The notes below the pieces were generated by a model. The model did no database searches. It was not told where the DNA came from and saw only the letters and a list, made by a program, of their open reading frames with translations. Of a DNA stretch of 64,000 nt, positions 26,585-36,221 are shown piece after piece. The stretch's first letter is position 1. Each line of letters begins with the position of its first letter. The translations under genes and the position numbers were made by a program. Source of the stretch: Labilithrix luteola (GTDB taxonomy: Bacteria > Myxococcota_A > Polyangia > Polyangiales > Polyangiaceae); NCBI RefSeq assembly GCF_001263205.1, contig NZ_CP012333.1, positions 5,619,001-5,683,000 on the forward strand, given 5' to 3'.

Positions 26585-27946
26585 ATGGACGTGCTCCCGT
26601 GCCCGAAATGCGGACATGCCGTCGACATGCAGTCACGGCGATGCCCCATCGACGGTTACGAGATCGACGATACCGATCTGTTGGCGGTCGCCGCCACGAT
26701 TACGCCCGAGCAGCTCGCGACCCAGAAGACGGCAGGCGCGAACGGTGACCTCGTCGGTCGGAAGCTCGGAAAATACGTCCTCAAGGAGCTCATCGGCCGA
26801 GGGGCGACGGCGAGCGTGTGGAGCGCCGAGCACCAGGAGATTGGCGGCAACGTGGCCGTCAAAGTCCTCGACCAGCGGCCGGTGGACGGTGCCGAAGCCC
26901 ACGAGCGATTCCTTCGTGAAGCGCGGGTCAGCGCGAAACTCGATCACGATCACGTCGTCAAGGTCATCGACTTCGGGCGCGACGCTTCGGTCGGTAGCTA
27001 CATCGTCATGGAGCGGCTCACCGGGCAGCCACTCGATCGCCTCATCGCCGCCGAAGCTCCACTCGACGAGCGCCGCGTCGTAGCCCTCGCTCTGCAGGTG
27101 ACCGACGCGCTGGGCGCTGCGCACGCGCTCGGTATCGTTCATCGCGATCTCAAGCCGGGAAACATCTTCCTCACGCGCTCGCTCGGAACCGAAGTCGTGA
27201 AGGTGGTGGACTTCGGTATTGCGCGCGTGACGTTCGAGCGCGCCACCGACCTCACGGGGGCGGGCGTCGTCTACGGCACGCCGCTCTACATGAGTCCCGA
27301 ACAATGGGACAACGTGGGCGTCGGACCGGCGAGCGACATCTACGCTCTCGGCGTCGTTCTCTACGAAGCGCTGACGGGGCGATTGCCAATCGCCGCCACC
27401 GCCATTACCGAGATGGCGAAGAAGGTCGCGCTCGAGGAGCCTCCCTCGATGCGCGCCACGCGGCCGAACCTCTCGCCCGGTGTCGACGCCATCGTGCTTC
27501 GCTGCCTGCAGAAGGAGCCCGAGGATCGCTTCGCGACGATGATGGATCTCGCGGATTCGCTCCGTGAGCTCCAAGATCGTAAGACCGCGCCGAAGCGCTC
27601 TCGGCTCAAGGGCCTCGTTCTTCCTGCCGTCGGCGCCGTCCTCCTCGCTCAGGGAGGGTTCACCGCTGCGCGCTGGCGCTCGAACGAGCACGTGCCACAA
27701 CCGGAGATTCGCGCGGCCGCGGAAGCTCCTCGAGCGACGGAGGCCGCCGCATCGCTTCCACTGCCGGCGCCCGTCGCTCCGGTGGTCGTCGCCTCGGCCA
27801 GCGCTTCGACGGCGCCGGTGGCGCGCGTGCCTGGGGCGACGCCCGCGTCTACGGCGGCGCGTCAGGACTCGAAGAAGCCGAAAGGCCGGCCCGCGTCGGC
27901 GAGCCGAGGTTCGGGCGTACCCTCGCTTTACGCGGACGATTGGTAG
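26585..27946 (+). CDS. Membrane-anchored Ser/Thr protein kinase with N-terminal zinc ribbon
   Basis: The protein has 453 aa. It opens with CPKCG and CPID, a treble-clef/zinc-ribbon-like pair. The Hanks kinase domain (about 60-325) has IGRGATASVW, VAVKVLD, HRDLKPGNIF, DFGIARV and GTPLYMSPEQ, so all core catalytic elements are present. One hydrophobic segment (LVLPAVGAVLLAQGGFTAA, about 341-359) would anchor it. The outer part is a Pro/Ala/Ser-rich stalk ending in a short basic region. Such kinases are abundant in myxobacteria. It follows the sigma gene on the same strand and precedes a lipoprotein gene by 5 bp. Confidence 0.92.
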   Translation: MDVLPCPKCGHAVDMQSRRCPIDGYEIDDTDLLAVAATITPEQLATQKTAGANGDLVGRKLGKYVLKELIGRGATASVWSAEHQEIGGNVAVKVLDQRPVDGAEAHERFLREARVSAKLDHDHVVKVIDFGRDASVGSYIVMERLTGQPLDRLIAAEAPLDERRVVALALQVTDALGAAHALGIVHRDLKPGNIFLTRSLGTEVVKVVDFGIARVTFERATDLTGAGVVYGTPLYMSPEQWDNVGVGPASDIYALGVVLYEALTGRLPIAATAITEMAKKVALEEPPSMRATRPNLSPGVDAIVLRCLQKEPEDRFATMMDLADSLRELQDRKTAPKRSRLKGLVLPAVGAVLLAQGGFTAARWRSNEHVPQPEIRAAAEAPRATEAAASLPLPAPVAPVVVASASASTAPVARVPGATPASTAARQDSKKPKGRPASASRGSGVPSLYADDW

Positions 27947-27951
27947 TCGCC

Positions 27952-28830
27952 ATGCGCCGTCATCGGGCTCTTGCTCTCCTTCTGATCGGTGCCGTCGCCG
28001 CGGCGGCCGCGTGCGCACCGCTCGTCGGCGCGGAGTTCGATGGCTACTGGCGCGGCACGGACATCGTCGAGTCCGACGGGGCCGACGCATCCGACGGGGC
28101 CGACGCCGATCCCCACGTCGGACCTTCCAATGGTCCTGACGCCGCCAAGTCGTGGTGTGATCAGAATCGTGGCGACGCGGCTTTCTGCTCCGACTTCGAC
28201 GACGACGATCTCAGCCGCTTTTCGGCCATCGTGCAGGAGGCTGGAACGGTCCAGATCGACCGCTTGATTCCGAACTCGAAGCCGTTCGCGCTCGTGGCCT
28301 ACGCGAACGCGATTGACGCCGGTGAGCTGACGCAAAGCTACGTCGCGTATACTTCGGGGGCCGAGGCGACGAAGTTCGTCGATGTCCGGTTCGACGTCCG
28401 TGTCGACCAGCCGAGCGTCGGGGGGAAGCTCGTCGATCAGATACTCGCGCTCGTCACCGTCGAGACGAACGCGCCCTCACCGACGAAATGGTTGGTCGGA
28501 ATCGGGGTGAGCTCGAACGCCCGCTACTACCTCACACAACACCTCGACGGCACCACCAAGTGGGACCCAATCTGGTTCGACCCATCAGACGCGGGCGCGC
28601 ACGTCACCCAGTTCGACACCCTTCGACTGCGGCTCAGGATCAACGGTATCAACAACGCGTCCGTCGAGTTCTACATCAATGACGTCCGGCAGACGGGCAG
28701 CGCTACGACCGCGTCAGCCCCCATCCCTGCGGGCAAGTTCACCGTGTCGCTCGGCATCCCCTTGTCGGGAGGTGGACCGCGACCGGCGTTCGAGACGCGT
28801 ATCGACAACGTCGTGATCGACACGCAATAG
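27952..28830 (+). CDS. Lipoprotein with concanavalin/LamG-like fold, unknown role
   Basis: The ATG at 27952 (5 bp after the kinase stop) gives 292 aa. The signal peptide ends in the lipobox A-A-A-C. After an Asp-rich linker comes a Cys pair (WCDQNRGDAAFCSDFDDDDL), the start of a domain frequent in myxobacterial lipoproteins. Beta strands follow (FVDVRFDVRV, LRLRLRINGINNASVEFYIN) and end RIDNVVIDTQ, consistent with a ConA-like lectin sandwich. No catalytic motif is visible. Co-transcription with the membrane kinase is likely, which might make it an extracellular sensor partner. Confidence 0.75.
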   Translation: MRRHRALALLLIGAVAAAAACAPLVGAEFDGYWRGTDIVESDGADASDGADADPHVGPSNGPDAAKSWCDQNRGDAAFCSDFDDDDLSRFSAIVQEAGTVQIDRLIPNSKPFALVAYANAIDAGELTQSYVAYTSGAEATKFVDVRFDVRVDQPSVGGKLVDQILALVTVETNAPSPTKWLVGIGVSSNARYYLTQHLDGTTKWDPIWFDPSDAGAHVTQFDTLRLRLRINGINNASVEFYINDVRQTGSATTASAPIPAGKFTVSLGIPLSGGGPRPAFETRIDNVVIDTQ

Positions 28831-28998
28831 ACACACGACGAGCAAGGCGCCTCCTCGTGGACGTATCGAGGCGATGTTGTGCCATGGGGGAAGAAAAGGA
28901 TGCCGTCAAGCTGACGGGGTCGCATCGAAATCGGGTCGACGAGCGATTCTGTCCGCGACGCGCTGCGACTTGCTCCAATTTCGCGGCGTCTTAGGTGC

Positions 28999-31065
28999 AT
29001 GGCCCTCAGCCTTGGACGAACGCTCGCAGCGATGACGTTCCTGGGGATCGCGGCATGCTCGGCATCCGACGATCCCGATCGGTTGAAGGGGGGAACGACG
29101 GAGGGAACGGATGCGGCGGCCGATGCCGGCATTCCGTTCGAAGCCGTGCCGCCTCGCGCCTATGTGGCGAAGGTGAAGACGCTCTTGACCGGACTTGCGC
29201 CGACGGACGAAGAGGTCGCGGTCGTCGAGCAAGATCCGTCGAAGCTCGCTGGTCTCGTCGACGGCTGGATTCGGCAGCCGGAAGGGGAGGCGTCGATCTT
29301 CGCCTTCTTCCAGTCGGCCTTCCAGCAAGTTCAGATCGACGGAAACTCGTTCTACGACCAGCTGAACTATCTCGCGCGCAACTCCTTCAAGGGCGGCATG
29401 CCCGTCGGCGCGATCATGCTCCAGCAATTCCAGGAGAGCTTCGCGCGCACCGCGTGGCAGCTCGCTATGGTCGAGGGCAAACCGTTCAATACGCTCTTCT
29501 CGACGAAGAGCTTCATGATGACTCCGGCGCTCGTCGTGGCGATGCTCTTCTTCGAGCGCGACTCGGGGGACGGCTATTATCCGTCGAGCATCTACGACGA
29601 GCTTTGGGGCGCCGAGCTCGCCAACATGATCGTCACCGATCAGGGCGCGATTCCCATCGAGCAAACGCTCGACCCCAAGAGCCCGAACTACCTGCACTGG
29701 TACGACGGGGGCGCCAAGCTTCCGTGTGGGCCGAAAAAGCTCTTTCCGACGAACGCGAAGAACTACACCACCGCGCTCTTCCACCTCTTCTTGGGCAGTT
29801 GGGTCGTCGGCAATGGCAACATCGGCCCCGTCATCGATGCCACCGACGCGTGCATACCAAAGGCCGCCGGGCCGATGCTGTTCGACGATTCGGACATCCA
29901 CGAATGGCGAATGGTGAGCTTCCGCCAGGTCGACGAAGGCGAGTTGCCCACGCGCATGTGGGATTTGAAGACGATCCGCGCCTCGACGCGTGACATCCCG
30001 ATTCCGATTCGATCGCAGCGCGTTGGTCCGTTCACCACACCGGCCTTCTTCGCGAACTGGCCGAGCAACGTGAACAACCAGGCGCGTGGCACGATGAATC
30101 AGGCGCTCATCGTTGCGCTCGGCGCCAGCTTCGACGGCTCGAACGTCGTCGCACAGAGCGGGCTCGAAACGAACGACACGCTCGCCTCGTCCGACGCCGC
30201 GCATGCGAGAGATCCTTCGTGCCAGGGGTGTCACAACGCGCTCGACCCGATGCGCCAGTTCATCACACGCACGTTCAATCCCTGGTACGGCGTCACGAAC
30301 AAGCCGGAGGACAAAGCAAAGCTCGGCTCGTTCGACTTCTTCGGCAACAAGACCGAAGGGACGTCGCTCTACGATCTCGGGCGCATCTTCCAGGATCATC
30401 CGCTCCTCCCAGGCGCGTGGGTTCAGAAGCTCTGTTTCTGGGCGAACTCCGCTGCGTGCTCGGAAGACGATCCGGCCTTCACCGCCCTCGCCGACGGTTT
30501 CAAGGCGAACAACTACGACTTCCGCCGGTTGCTCGTCGACTTCCTCTCGTCGCCTCTCGTCACGGGCGCGGCGCCCACGGCGACGGCGCAGGCGAGCGGA
30601 GAGCTCGTCTCCATCTCGCGGCTCGATCACTTCTGCATGGCGCTACAGAACCGGCTCGGGATCAAGAACGTCTGCTCGGTGACGGCCACGGCGGTCTCGG
30701 TCTCGCTCAGCATTCCGACGGACTCGTACACGCGCGGCGCGGTGGAGCCGTTCCAGCCCACCGATCCGGGGCTCATCACCCGAGCTGCCACGGAGAATCT
30801 CTGTATCGAGATTGCTTCGAGCGTCGTCGACGTCACGACGGGCCCTAGCCGGTACACGAGTGCCGACCCGAATGCGGCCATCCTCGACATGGTTTCGAAC
30901 GTCATGGCGCTGACTCCGAAGGACCCTCGCTACGCCGATGCTGTCCAGATTCTGAAAGGCCATTACGCGGACGCACTCGCCGCCCAGCAGACGCCGACGG
31001 ACGCTCTCGAGTCGACGTTCACGCTCGCCTGCACCTCGCCCTCGTCCGTCTCCATCGGTCTCTAA
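28999..31065 (+). CDS. DUF1549/DUF1588-like lipoprotein with one CxxCH haem motif
   Basis: The protein has 688 aa; the signal peptide ends in a lipobox (GIAACSAS). The N-terminal part (about 52-110: YVAKVKTLLTGLAPTDEEV) matches the DUF1549-type start of planctomycete/myxobacterial proteins. The middle has RVGPFTTPAFFANW, and near residue 410 the text DPSCQGCHNALDP, a CxxCH covalent haem-c site typical of DUF1588. These proteins commonly pair with DUF1501 or DUF1552 proteins, as here 19 bp downstream. The role is unproven; extracellular redox or polymer processing is suspected. A 168-bp gap upstream should carry the promoter of the three-gene unit. Confidence 0.85.
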   Translation: MALSLGRTLAAMTFLGIAACSASDDPDRLKGGTTEGTDAAADAGIPFEAVPPRAYVAKVKTLLTGLAPTDEEVAVVEQDPSKLAGLVDGWIRQPEGEASIFAFFQSAFQQVQIDGNSFYDQLNYLARNSFKGGMPVGAIMLQQFQESFARTAWQLAMVEGKPFNTLFSTKSFMMTPALVVAMLFFERDSGDGYYPSSIYDELWGAELANMIVTDQGAIPIEQTLDPKSPNYLHWYDGGAKLPCGPKKLFPTNAKNYTTALFHLFLGSWVVGNGNIGPVIDATDACIPKAAGPMLFDDSDIHEWRMVSFRQVDEGELPTRMWDLKTIRASTRDIPIPIRSQRVGPFTTPAFFANWPSNVNNQARGTMNQALIVALGASFDGSNVVAQSGLETNDTLASSDAAHARDPSCQGCHNALDPMRQFITRTFNPWYGVTNKPEDKAKLGSFDFFGNKTEGTSLYDLGRIFQDHPLLPGAWVQKLCFWANSAACSEDDPAFTALADGFKANNYDFRRLLVDFLSSPLVTGAAPTATAQASGELVSISRLDHFCMALQNRLGIKNVCSVTATAVSVSLSIPTDSYTRGAVEPFQPTDPGLITRAATENLCIEIASSVVDVTTGPSRYTSADPNAAILDMVSNVMALTPKDPRYADAVQILKGHYADALAAQQTPTDALESTFTLACTSPSSVSIGL

Positions 31066-31084
31066 CCCATTCGGGGTTTTCGAC

Positions 31085-32383
31085 ATGAAGATTTCTCGTC
31101 GCCAGTCCCTCGTGGGATCGCTGTTCGGCGCGGGCGCCATCGGATTGCGTGCGCTCGCGACCGGTCTGCCGGTGGGCTTCCTTCTCGATCCGAAGAAAGC
31201 TCTCGCGGCTCCCGAGTCGAGCCTGACTCCGCAATATCTGCTTCTCTCGGTGTCCGCGAATGGCAGCCCGCTGAATACGAATTGCCCAGGCACGTACGTG
31301 ACCGGGCTTCCTCATCCAACCTCGGCCGACATGGCGCCCACCGAGATCTCGCTCGGCGGCCAGAAGGTCATCGCGGCCAAGCCGTGGTCGACGCTTTCCC
31401 AGGCCGTGCTGGATCGAACGGCGTTCTTCCACTACGCCACGCGCACCATCGTGCATCCCGACGGTGGGAAGGTGCTTCGCCTCTTCGAAGGTGCGCGCAA
31501 AGAGATGACTGTGTCTCTCTGTGCGAAGGCGGTTCAGCCTGCGCTCGGATGCATTCAGTTCCAGCCCCTTGCGTTCGCCGGCGCCATCGAAGCCGACGGC
31601 CGCGCGCTCCCCACGCTCAGCGCCGTCGGCATTGGCAAGACGCTCGCGAACGCTCCTGGTCCGCTCGAGAAGCTCCAACAGATTCGCGATCGCGATCTCG
31701 ATCGGCTGAACGCCCTCTTCAAAGCAAGTGGCACGAAGGCCGAGCGTGATTACCTCGACAAGCTCGCGCTCTCACAGACGCAGGTGAGAAAGCTCTCGAC
31801 CGACCTGCTCCAAGCGCTCTCGACCATCAAAGACAACGGCACGGTCAACCAGATGCTGGCCGCCTGCGTGCTCTTCAAGATGAACGTGGCTCCGGCGGCG
31901 ACGATGTTCATCAACTTCGGAAACGACCTCCACGCCGACATCGGTTACGGCACGGAGTCGTCGTCGCTCGTCAGTGCGATTGGGGCAATGAACCAGTTCT
32001 TCACCACGATCCTCCCGCAGTTCGGGCTCCAGGATCAGGTCACGCTGAGCATCATGGACGTGTTCGGCCGCGTTCTCGTCAGCGACGGCTCCGGCCGTGC
32101 GCACCACGGCGGTCACTGCGCAGGATTCATCATCGGCAAGAACGTCAAAGGCGGCGTTGTCGGTGGGCTCGCCCAGCCGTCACCGAACAACTTCGTCGCG
32201 TCGCCGCTCTCGTCTTCGACGGGCCTCCCCGACGCCTCGGGCGACGTGCAATTCGGCGAGCTCCTTGGCGCCTACGGAAAGACTCTCGCCGCAGCCGTCG
32301 GCGTCTCGAGTGCGACGATCGATGACTCGATCGACAAGGGCAAAATCGTTCGGTCTGCGCTCGTGGCAGCCCCCAACGCGTGA
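31085..32383 (+). CDS. DUF1501-like Tat-exported protein
   Basis: The protein (432 aa) begins MKISRRQSLVGSLFG, a twin-arginine signal (SRRQSL) with cleavage near ALA-AP. The fold resembles the DUF1501/sulfatase-like family. The motif region DVFGRVLVSDGSGRAHHGGH, followed by CAGFIIGKNVKGGVVG, parallels the conserved EFGRT ... GRDH ... GGGVKGG signature, although the E and D of the family are altered. Tat export suggests folding, possibly with a metal, before secretion. It lies between the CxxCH lipoprotein and a GH16 enzyme, and its partner genes are typical of DUF1588/DUF1501 pairs. Confidence 0.85.
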   Translation: MKISRRQSLVGSLFGAGAIGLRALATGLPVGFLLDPKKALAAPESSLTPQYLLLSVSANGSPLNTNCPGTYVTGLPHPTSADMAPTEISLGGQKVIAAKPWSTLSQAVLDRTAFFHYATRTIVHPDGGKVLRLFEGARKEMTVSLCAKAVQPALGCIQFQPLAFAGAIEADGRALPTLSAVGIGKTLANAPGPLEKLQQIRDRDLDRLNALFKASGTKAERDYLDKLALSQTQVRKLSTDLLQALSTIKDNGTVNQMLAACVLFKMNVAPAATMFINFGNDLHADIGYGTESSSLVSAIGAMNQFFTTILPQFGLQDQVTLSIMDVFGRVLVSDGSGRAHHGGHCAGFIIGKNVKGGVVGGLAQPSPNNFVASPLSSSTGLPDASGDVQFGELLGAYGKTLAAAVGVSSATIDDSIDKGKIVRSALVAAPNA

Positions 32384-32394
32384 GGAGTGTTTTC

Positions 32395-33342
32395 ATGAAG
32401 ACGCGAGTGTTCGCGCCGCTCCTTGCGGCGATTGCAGTGGCTTGTGGTTCGTCCGAAACCGAGATTGGCCCTGCGGACTCGTCGGGGAATACCAAGGGCG
32501 TCCGGACGGACGACGGAACGAACGGAGGAACGAGCGGCAACTCCAGCGGTGGTTCTGCCAATCCGGAGGGGGGCGCAGGCGGTGACCGAGACGCGTCGTC
32601 GGACGGCGGTGGCGATCCCTGCGACGTGCCCAGCTCGTCGATCGACGGAGTTGCCGACGCGAAGCATCCCTCCGGACAGGCCCCGCCGATCTGCGTGCCC
32701 AAGGGGTTCAAGACGGCGATGATCGACGACTTCACGGGGAAGGCGTTGAGCGACGCCTGGCTCACGCCCGGAAACAAGGACTTCAAAGCGAGCTACGTCG
32801 ACCCCAAACAAGTCTCCGTTCACGACGACCAGCTCGACATTGCCTATTCGTTCACGGGCAAAGCGGCGGACAAGCCGCTCGTCGGTTGGGCGCAGGCCTC
32901 GCGTGCCTCGGCACGCGTCCAGACATATGGCAAATACCTTGTTCGCCAGCGTGTCGACGCGGTGAAAGATCTCGCGGCTGCTCTTCTGCTATGGCCGAAG
33001 GCCGCCAATACGTGGCCGCCGGAGATCGACTTCTGCGAAGACGACTTCGGAATGCGTCATTGGTATTCGTTCAATCACTACAAGCACGATGGTGCGCACG
33101 CCTACACGACGAATGACAGCACGGTGACGAGCCCGGACTGGCACACGTGGGGCGTGGAGTGGACGCCTTCGAGCGTGACCTACACCCTCGACGGCAAGGC
33201 TTGGAAGGTCGAGACCGATCCCGAGATGGTTCCGAACATCGACATGTATTTGGGATTCACGATGTCGACGTACAACCGGCCTGCGGTCGCCGGCTCCGGC
33301 CACTGGCTCGTCGACTGGGTCGCGATCTACTCGATGCTGTGA
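32395..33342 (+). CDS. Glycoside hydrolase family 16-like lipoprotein
   Basis: The ATG at 32395 follows a GAGGAG ribosome-binding site at 32382-32387 and gives 315 aa. The signal peptide ends in the lipobox A-V-A-C. After a Gly/Asn/Ser-rich linker, a GH16-type jelly roll starts at about 100. The text PPEIDFCED carries the family catalytic ExDxxE pattern (E nucleophile, D, E acid/base), with WHTWGVEWTPSSVTYTLDG downstream as in laminarinases and related beta-glucanases. It is thus a probable endo-beta-glycanase anchored to the envelope. It follows the DUF1501 gene by 11 bp, which ties the DUF1588/DUF1501 pair to polysaccharide turnover. Confidence 0.88.
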   Translation: MKTRVFAPLLAAIAVACGSSETEIGPADSSGNTKGVRTDDGTNGGTSGNSSGGSANPEGGAGGDRDASSDGGGDPCDVPSSSIDGVADAKHPSGQAPPICVPKGFKTAMIDDFTGKALSDAWLTPGNKDFKASYVDPKQVSVHDDQLDIAYSFTGKAADKPLVGWAQASRASARVQTYGKYLVRQRVDAVKDLAAALLLWPKAANTWPPEIDFCEDDFGMRHWYSFNHYKHDGAHAYTTNDSTVTSPDWHTWGVEWTPSSVTYTLDGKAWKVETDPEMVPNIDMYLGFTMSTYNRPAVAGSGHWLVDWVAIYSML

Positions 33343-33343
33343 A

Positions 33344-33982
33344 TCAGCCTCGTTCCTGAGGCTCGGCGACCAGCACCGCAACGTCGTCGGGGCGTTCCCC
33401 CGACGGAAGACGCGTGCTCTCTGCGAGTGCATTCGCGGCACGCAGCACGGGCTCCGCGTTTGCGATCTCGAGGATGCGCGCCTCGGCGACGTGGCGAAAC
33501 AGGCCGTCCGTCGCCACGACGAGGCGCTCTCGCAACGCTGGATGGGCCGGATGGGCCGTGCTGGTAGGCCTGGCGAGACCGCTGCCGAGGCGCCGTCGGT
33601 CGGCGTTCGCGGTGAGTTTCGTCACGCTCGAAGCGCCGACGAGCCATGCCTCACTGTCGCCGGCCGCCGCGCAGATCGACATGCCGTCTGCGAGCACCAC
33701 GACGACGGCAGTGGTCTCGCCGATTCCTTCGAGCTCGCGATCGGTGTCCGCGAGCAGCTCGCGCCAGCGCGCCACGGAAAGCAGATCGAACGTGGTGTCG
33801 AGCACGGCATCGCGGACGCGCTCGAGCACGACGTCCGCGGCCTTCGCTCCGTCACCCAATCCGCCGGCACCGTCGGCGACGGCGAGGACGGCGACGTCGC
33901 CGCGCGCGAACACGTCGGCTCGGTCCTGACACGTTTGGGGACTCGAGGCCGGCGCGACCGCGCGCGAGACGAAGAACGACAC
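33344..33982 (-). CDS. PP2C-family Ser/Thr protein phosphatase
   Basis: The chosen GTG at 33982 gives 212 aa and starts 7 bp after the stop of the upstream lipoprotein gene on the same strand. PP2C signatures are present: an Asp-containing N-terminal strand (CQDRADVFARGDVAVLAVAD), then DGAGGLGDG with metal-binding Asp, later RERLVVATDGLFRHV and the final RPDDVAVLVAE (DD metal site). At 212 aa it is a compact catalytic domain with no regulatory part. It could reverse phosphorylation by the Ser/Thr kinases of this region. Its 3' end is 1 bp from the stop of the convergent GH16 gene. Confidence 0.87.
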   Translation of the reverse strand: MSFFVSRAVAPASSPQTCQDRADVFARGDVAVLAVADGAGGLGDGAKAADVVLERVRDAVLDTTFDLLSVARWRELLADTDRELEGIGETTAVVVVLADGMSICAAAGDSEAWLVGASSVTKLTANADRRRLGSGLARPTSTAHPAHPALRERLVVATDGLFRHVAEARILEIANAEPVLRAANALAESTRLPSGERPDDVAVLVAEPQERG

Positions 33983-33989
33983 GACGATG

Positions 33990-36221
33990 TCAGCGCGGGC
34001 CGGGCGAGGCGCAGCGGTTGTTGATGCACTTGATCGAAGGCGAATTGCAGCAGTCGCCGTCGGTATTGCACTTCTCGAACTCTTGCGAGCACGTCGGTGC
34101 CTGCGTGGTGCAGACGAGCTGACCGCCGCTGTTGGGGCGACAGTAGCCGCCGCAACACTCGTCGCCGGTCTCGCAAGTTGCCCCGTCGGCATTGCACGGA
34201 TCGACGACCCAGTAGCCGCGTGAGTTGCCGGCAAGGAGCTCTTGCGCGGGCAAGTAGAACGCCGGGTGGCTGGGATCCGTACCGGGCGGCGCATTGAGAT
34301 CGATCGCCGCCACCCAAAGCTTCTTCGGCGTGGGCGTCGTGGTCAGATCGAAGTTGCGCGGATCGCTGTGGTACGGGTTGATGGTCGCCACGTCGCCGTA
34401 CATGCGGCGGCTCGTGAAGACGACCCAGGCGTAGCCGCCCGACGGCACGGGGTTCACGGTCGGCTCGTAGTTGAGCGTCGCGTCGTCGGCGTGACCGGTG
34501 TCCGCGCGCGAAGGCACATAGCCCACGCCGTTCAGCTTCTCGAGCGGGTGAGCCGTCTTCGTGGCCACGTCGATCCACCAAAGCTCGGCGCGTGCACCGA
34601 TGTCCGCGCTCGCGCCACTGTCACCATCCGCGCGCGTTTCGCCGTAACCGCGCGTGTTCGGTCGCGTCATGAGCTGGAACACGATGGCGTCGTTGGTCGG
34701 CAAGTACGAGGGGTACAGCGCCTGATGCGCCGCATTCGGCGGCGTGTAGATCGGCGTCATGTTCGACCACGTGGAGGTGCCCTTGTCGAACGTCATTGCC
34801 CCGAGCGTCCGCTTGTCGGCGCCGGTCATGCCTGCGTACATCGTGAAGGCGAGGCCTTTGCCATCGGGCGAGAAGACCGGGAAGGCGGCACGCAGACCTG
34901 CGGGCCAACCTTGCGTCGTGACCGGCGCCGGCGTCTTGGTCCCGCCGCCACTCGCGGTCTGGTAGAGCTGATTGACGTTGCTGTTCGAGCCCGCGGCGTC
35001 GCTCGAATCGCCTAGGAAGAGCGAGCCGTCGGGGTAGATGGCCGGCCATGCGTAGTTCGTGCCGCTCGTGACCGTCTCGGTCGGTCCCTTGAGGTCGTAG
35101 GTCGAGAACGCCCTGTCACCTGCTTCGCCACGCTGGGTGATGAGCACCGAGCCGTCGGCGGCGACGGAGTGGCAGACGCGACAGTTGGCGGCGCTTCCGT
35201 CGCCACCGGCGACGAGCTTGGGCTCCGTCGAGCCGCCGCGGACGGCGAGCGTAGCGCCGCCAAACTTGTCGTCGACGCCGCCCTTGGCTCCGGTGTAATT
35301 CTTGGCGAGCTTGGTGCCGTACGAATTGTAATAGACGGTGCCCTTGAGGGGCGCGCTCGCGACCTTCCACTTCGTGGTGATCGTGCCGTAGGCCGCTCCG
35401 CCCTTGGCGAACGTGAGCGTGACGTTGACGTCTTCACCGCCGTTCGACGAAAGGATCTTCTTCCACGTCGCCTGCGGAATCGGATGATGCGTGAAGGGCG
35501 CCTTCGTCTTCTTGAAGAAACCTTCGTATTCGAAGGCCGCCTCGGTGACGTGGATGTAGACCGCGTCGTAGTCGCCCTGGGCGCCCGGTTTCCACTGGAG
35601 CAGCGGAGCGAGCACGCCGCGCGGCCACACCGTGTCGGTATACGGATAGAGGAGGGAGAGATTGGGATCGGGCGTGGCCGTGCCCGTCAAGACGGCGATC
35701 GTCGCGTCGTCGACGGCCGCACCGGGCCCTTCGCCGCCCACCCCGCCGTACCCGCCGGAACCTCCGGGGCCATCAGCGGTGGCTCCGTTCTCTCGCACCT
35801 TGAGCTTCACGGTAACGGTGGTGGTGCCCGTTCGGCCGCTCCACGTCGCGGTGATCGTCGCCTTGCCGCCGGTCTTGCCGGAGGGCGTGAATAGACCTTG
35901 CGGTGTGATGGTTCCGAGCTCGCCGCGATCGATGCTGAAGACGGCTGGGACTTGCTGGTTGTCCTTCGTTGCCGCGAGGAACTGGACGGTGGGCGGGGCC
36001 TGCCCATCGACCATCTCGATGACGGGATCGGCCGGCGTGACGATGAGCCCTCCCGTGTTCGGATCGACGGTGGCATCCGGATCACCCAAGCTCGGGGTGG
36101 GATCCTGTCCGTTGGGCTTCTCGCTGGCCCCGTCGGTCGAGTCGCTTCCACACGCTGCGATGGTCGCGGCGCCGAGGACAGCAAGTACGAGAGGAGCAGC
36201 CAGCAAGTACAGCGATCGCAT
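33990..36221 (-). CDS. Large lipoprotein: Big-like domain, CxxCH haem site, TolB-like propeller, Cys-rich tail (paralog A)
   Basis: The ATG at 36221 gives 743 aa; a -10-like TATAGT lies 10 bp upstream, so the mRNA may have almost no leader. The signal peptide ends in a lipobox (IAACGSD). The domains are an Ig/Big-like region (about 45-145), a Gly-rich linker and a module starting LYPYTDTVWPRGVLAPLLQW. These precede a cytochrome-c-type site CRVCHSV (about 350) and WD/TolB-like beta-propeller text such as YPDGSLFLGDSS and FSPDGKGLAFTMY. The tail is an eight-Cys pattern (CETGDECCGGYC ... CNTDGDCC). It is a paralog of the divergent gene at 36542-38899. Confidence 0.85.
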   Translation of the reverse strand: MRSLYLLAAPLVLAVLGAATIAACGSDSTDGASEKPNGQDPTPSLGDPDATVDPNTGGLIVTPADPVIEMVDGQAPPTVQFLAATKDNQQVPAVFSIDRGELGTITPQGLFTPSGKTGGKATITATWSGRTGTTTVTVKLKVRENGATADGPGGSGGYGGVGGEGPGAAVDDATIAVLTGTATPDPNLSLLYPYTDTVWPRGVLAPLLQWKPGAQGDYDAVYIHVTEAAFEYEGFFKKTKAPFTHHPIPQATWKKILSSNGGEDVNVTLTFAKGGAAYGTITTKWKVASAPLKGTVYYNSYGTKLAKNYTGAKGGVDDKFGGATLAVRGGSTEPKLVAGGDGSAANCRVCHSVAADGSVLITQRGEAGDRAFSTYDLKGPTETVTSGTNYAWPAIYPDGSLFLGDSSDAAGSNSNVNQLYQTASGGGTKTPAPVTTQGWPAGLRAAFPVFSPDGKGLAFTMYAGMTGADKRTLGAMTFDKGTSTWSNMTPIYTPPNAAHQALYPSYLPTNDAIVFQLMTRPNTRGYGETRADGDSGASADIGARAELWWIDVATKTAHPLEKLNGVGYVPSRADTGHADDATLNYEPTVNPVPSGGYAWVVFTSRRMYGDVATINPYHSDPRNFDLTTTPTPKKLWVAAIDLNAPPGTDPSHPAFYLPAQELLAGNSRGYWVVDPCNADGATCETGDECCGGYCRPNSGGQLVCTTQAPTCSQEFEKCNTDGDCCNSPSIKCINNRCASPGPR

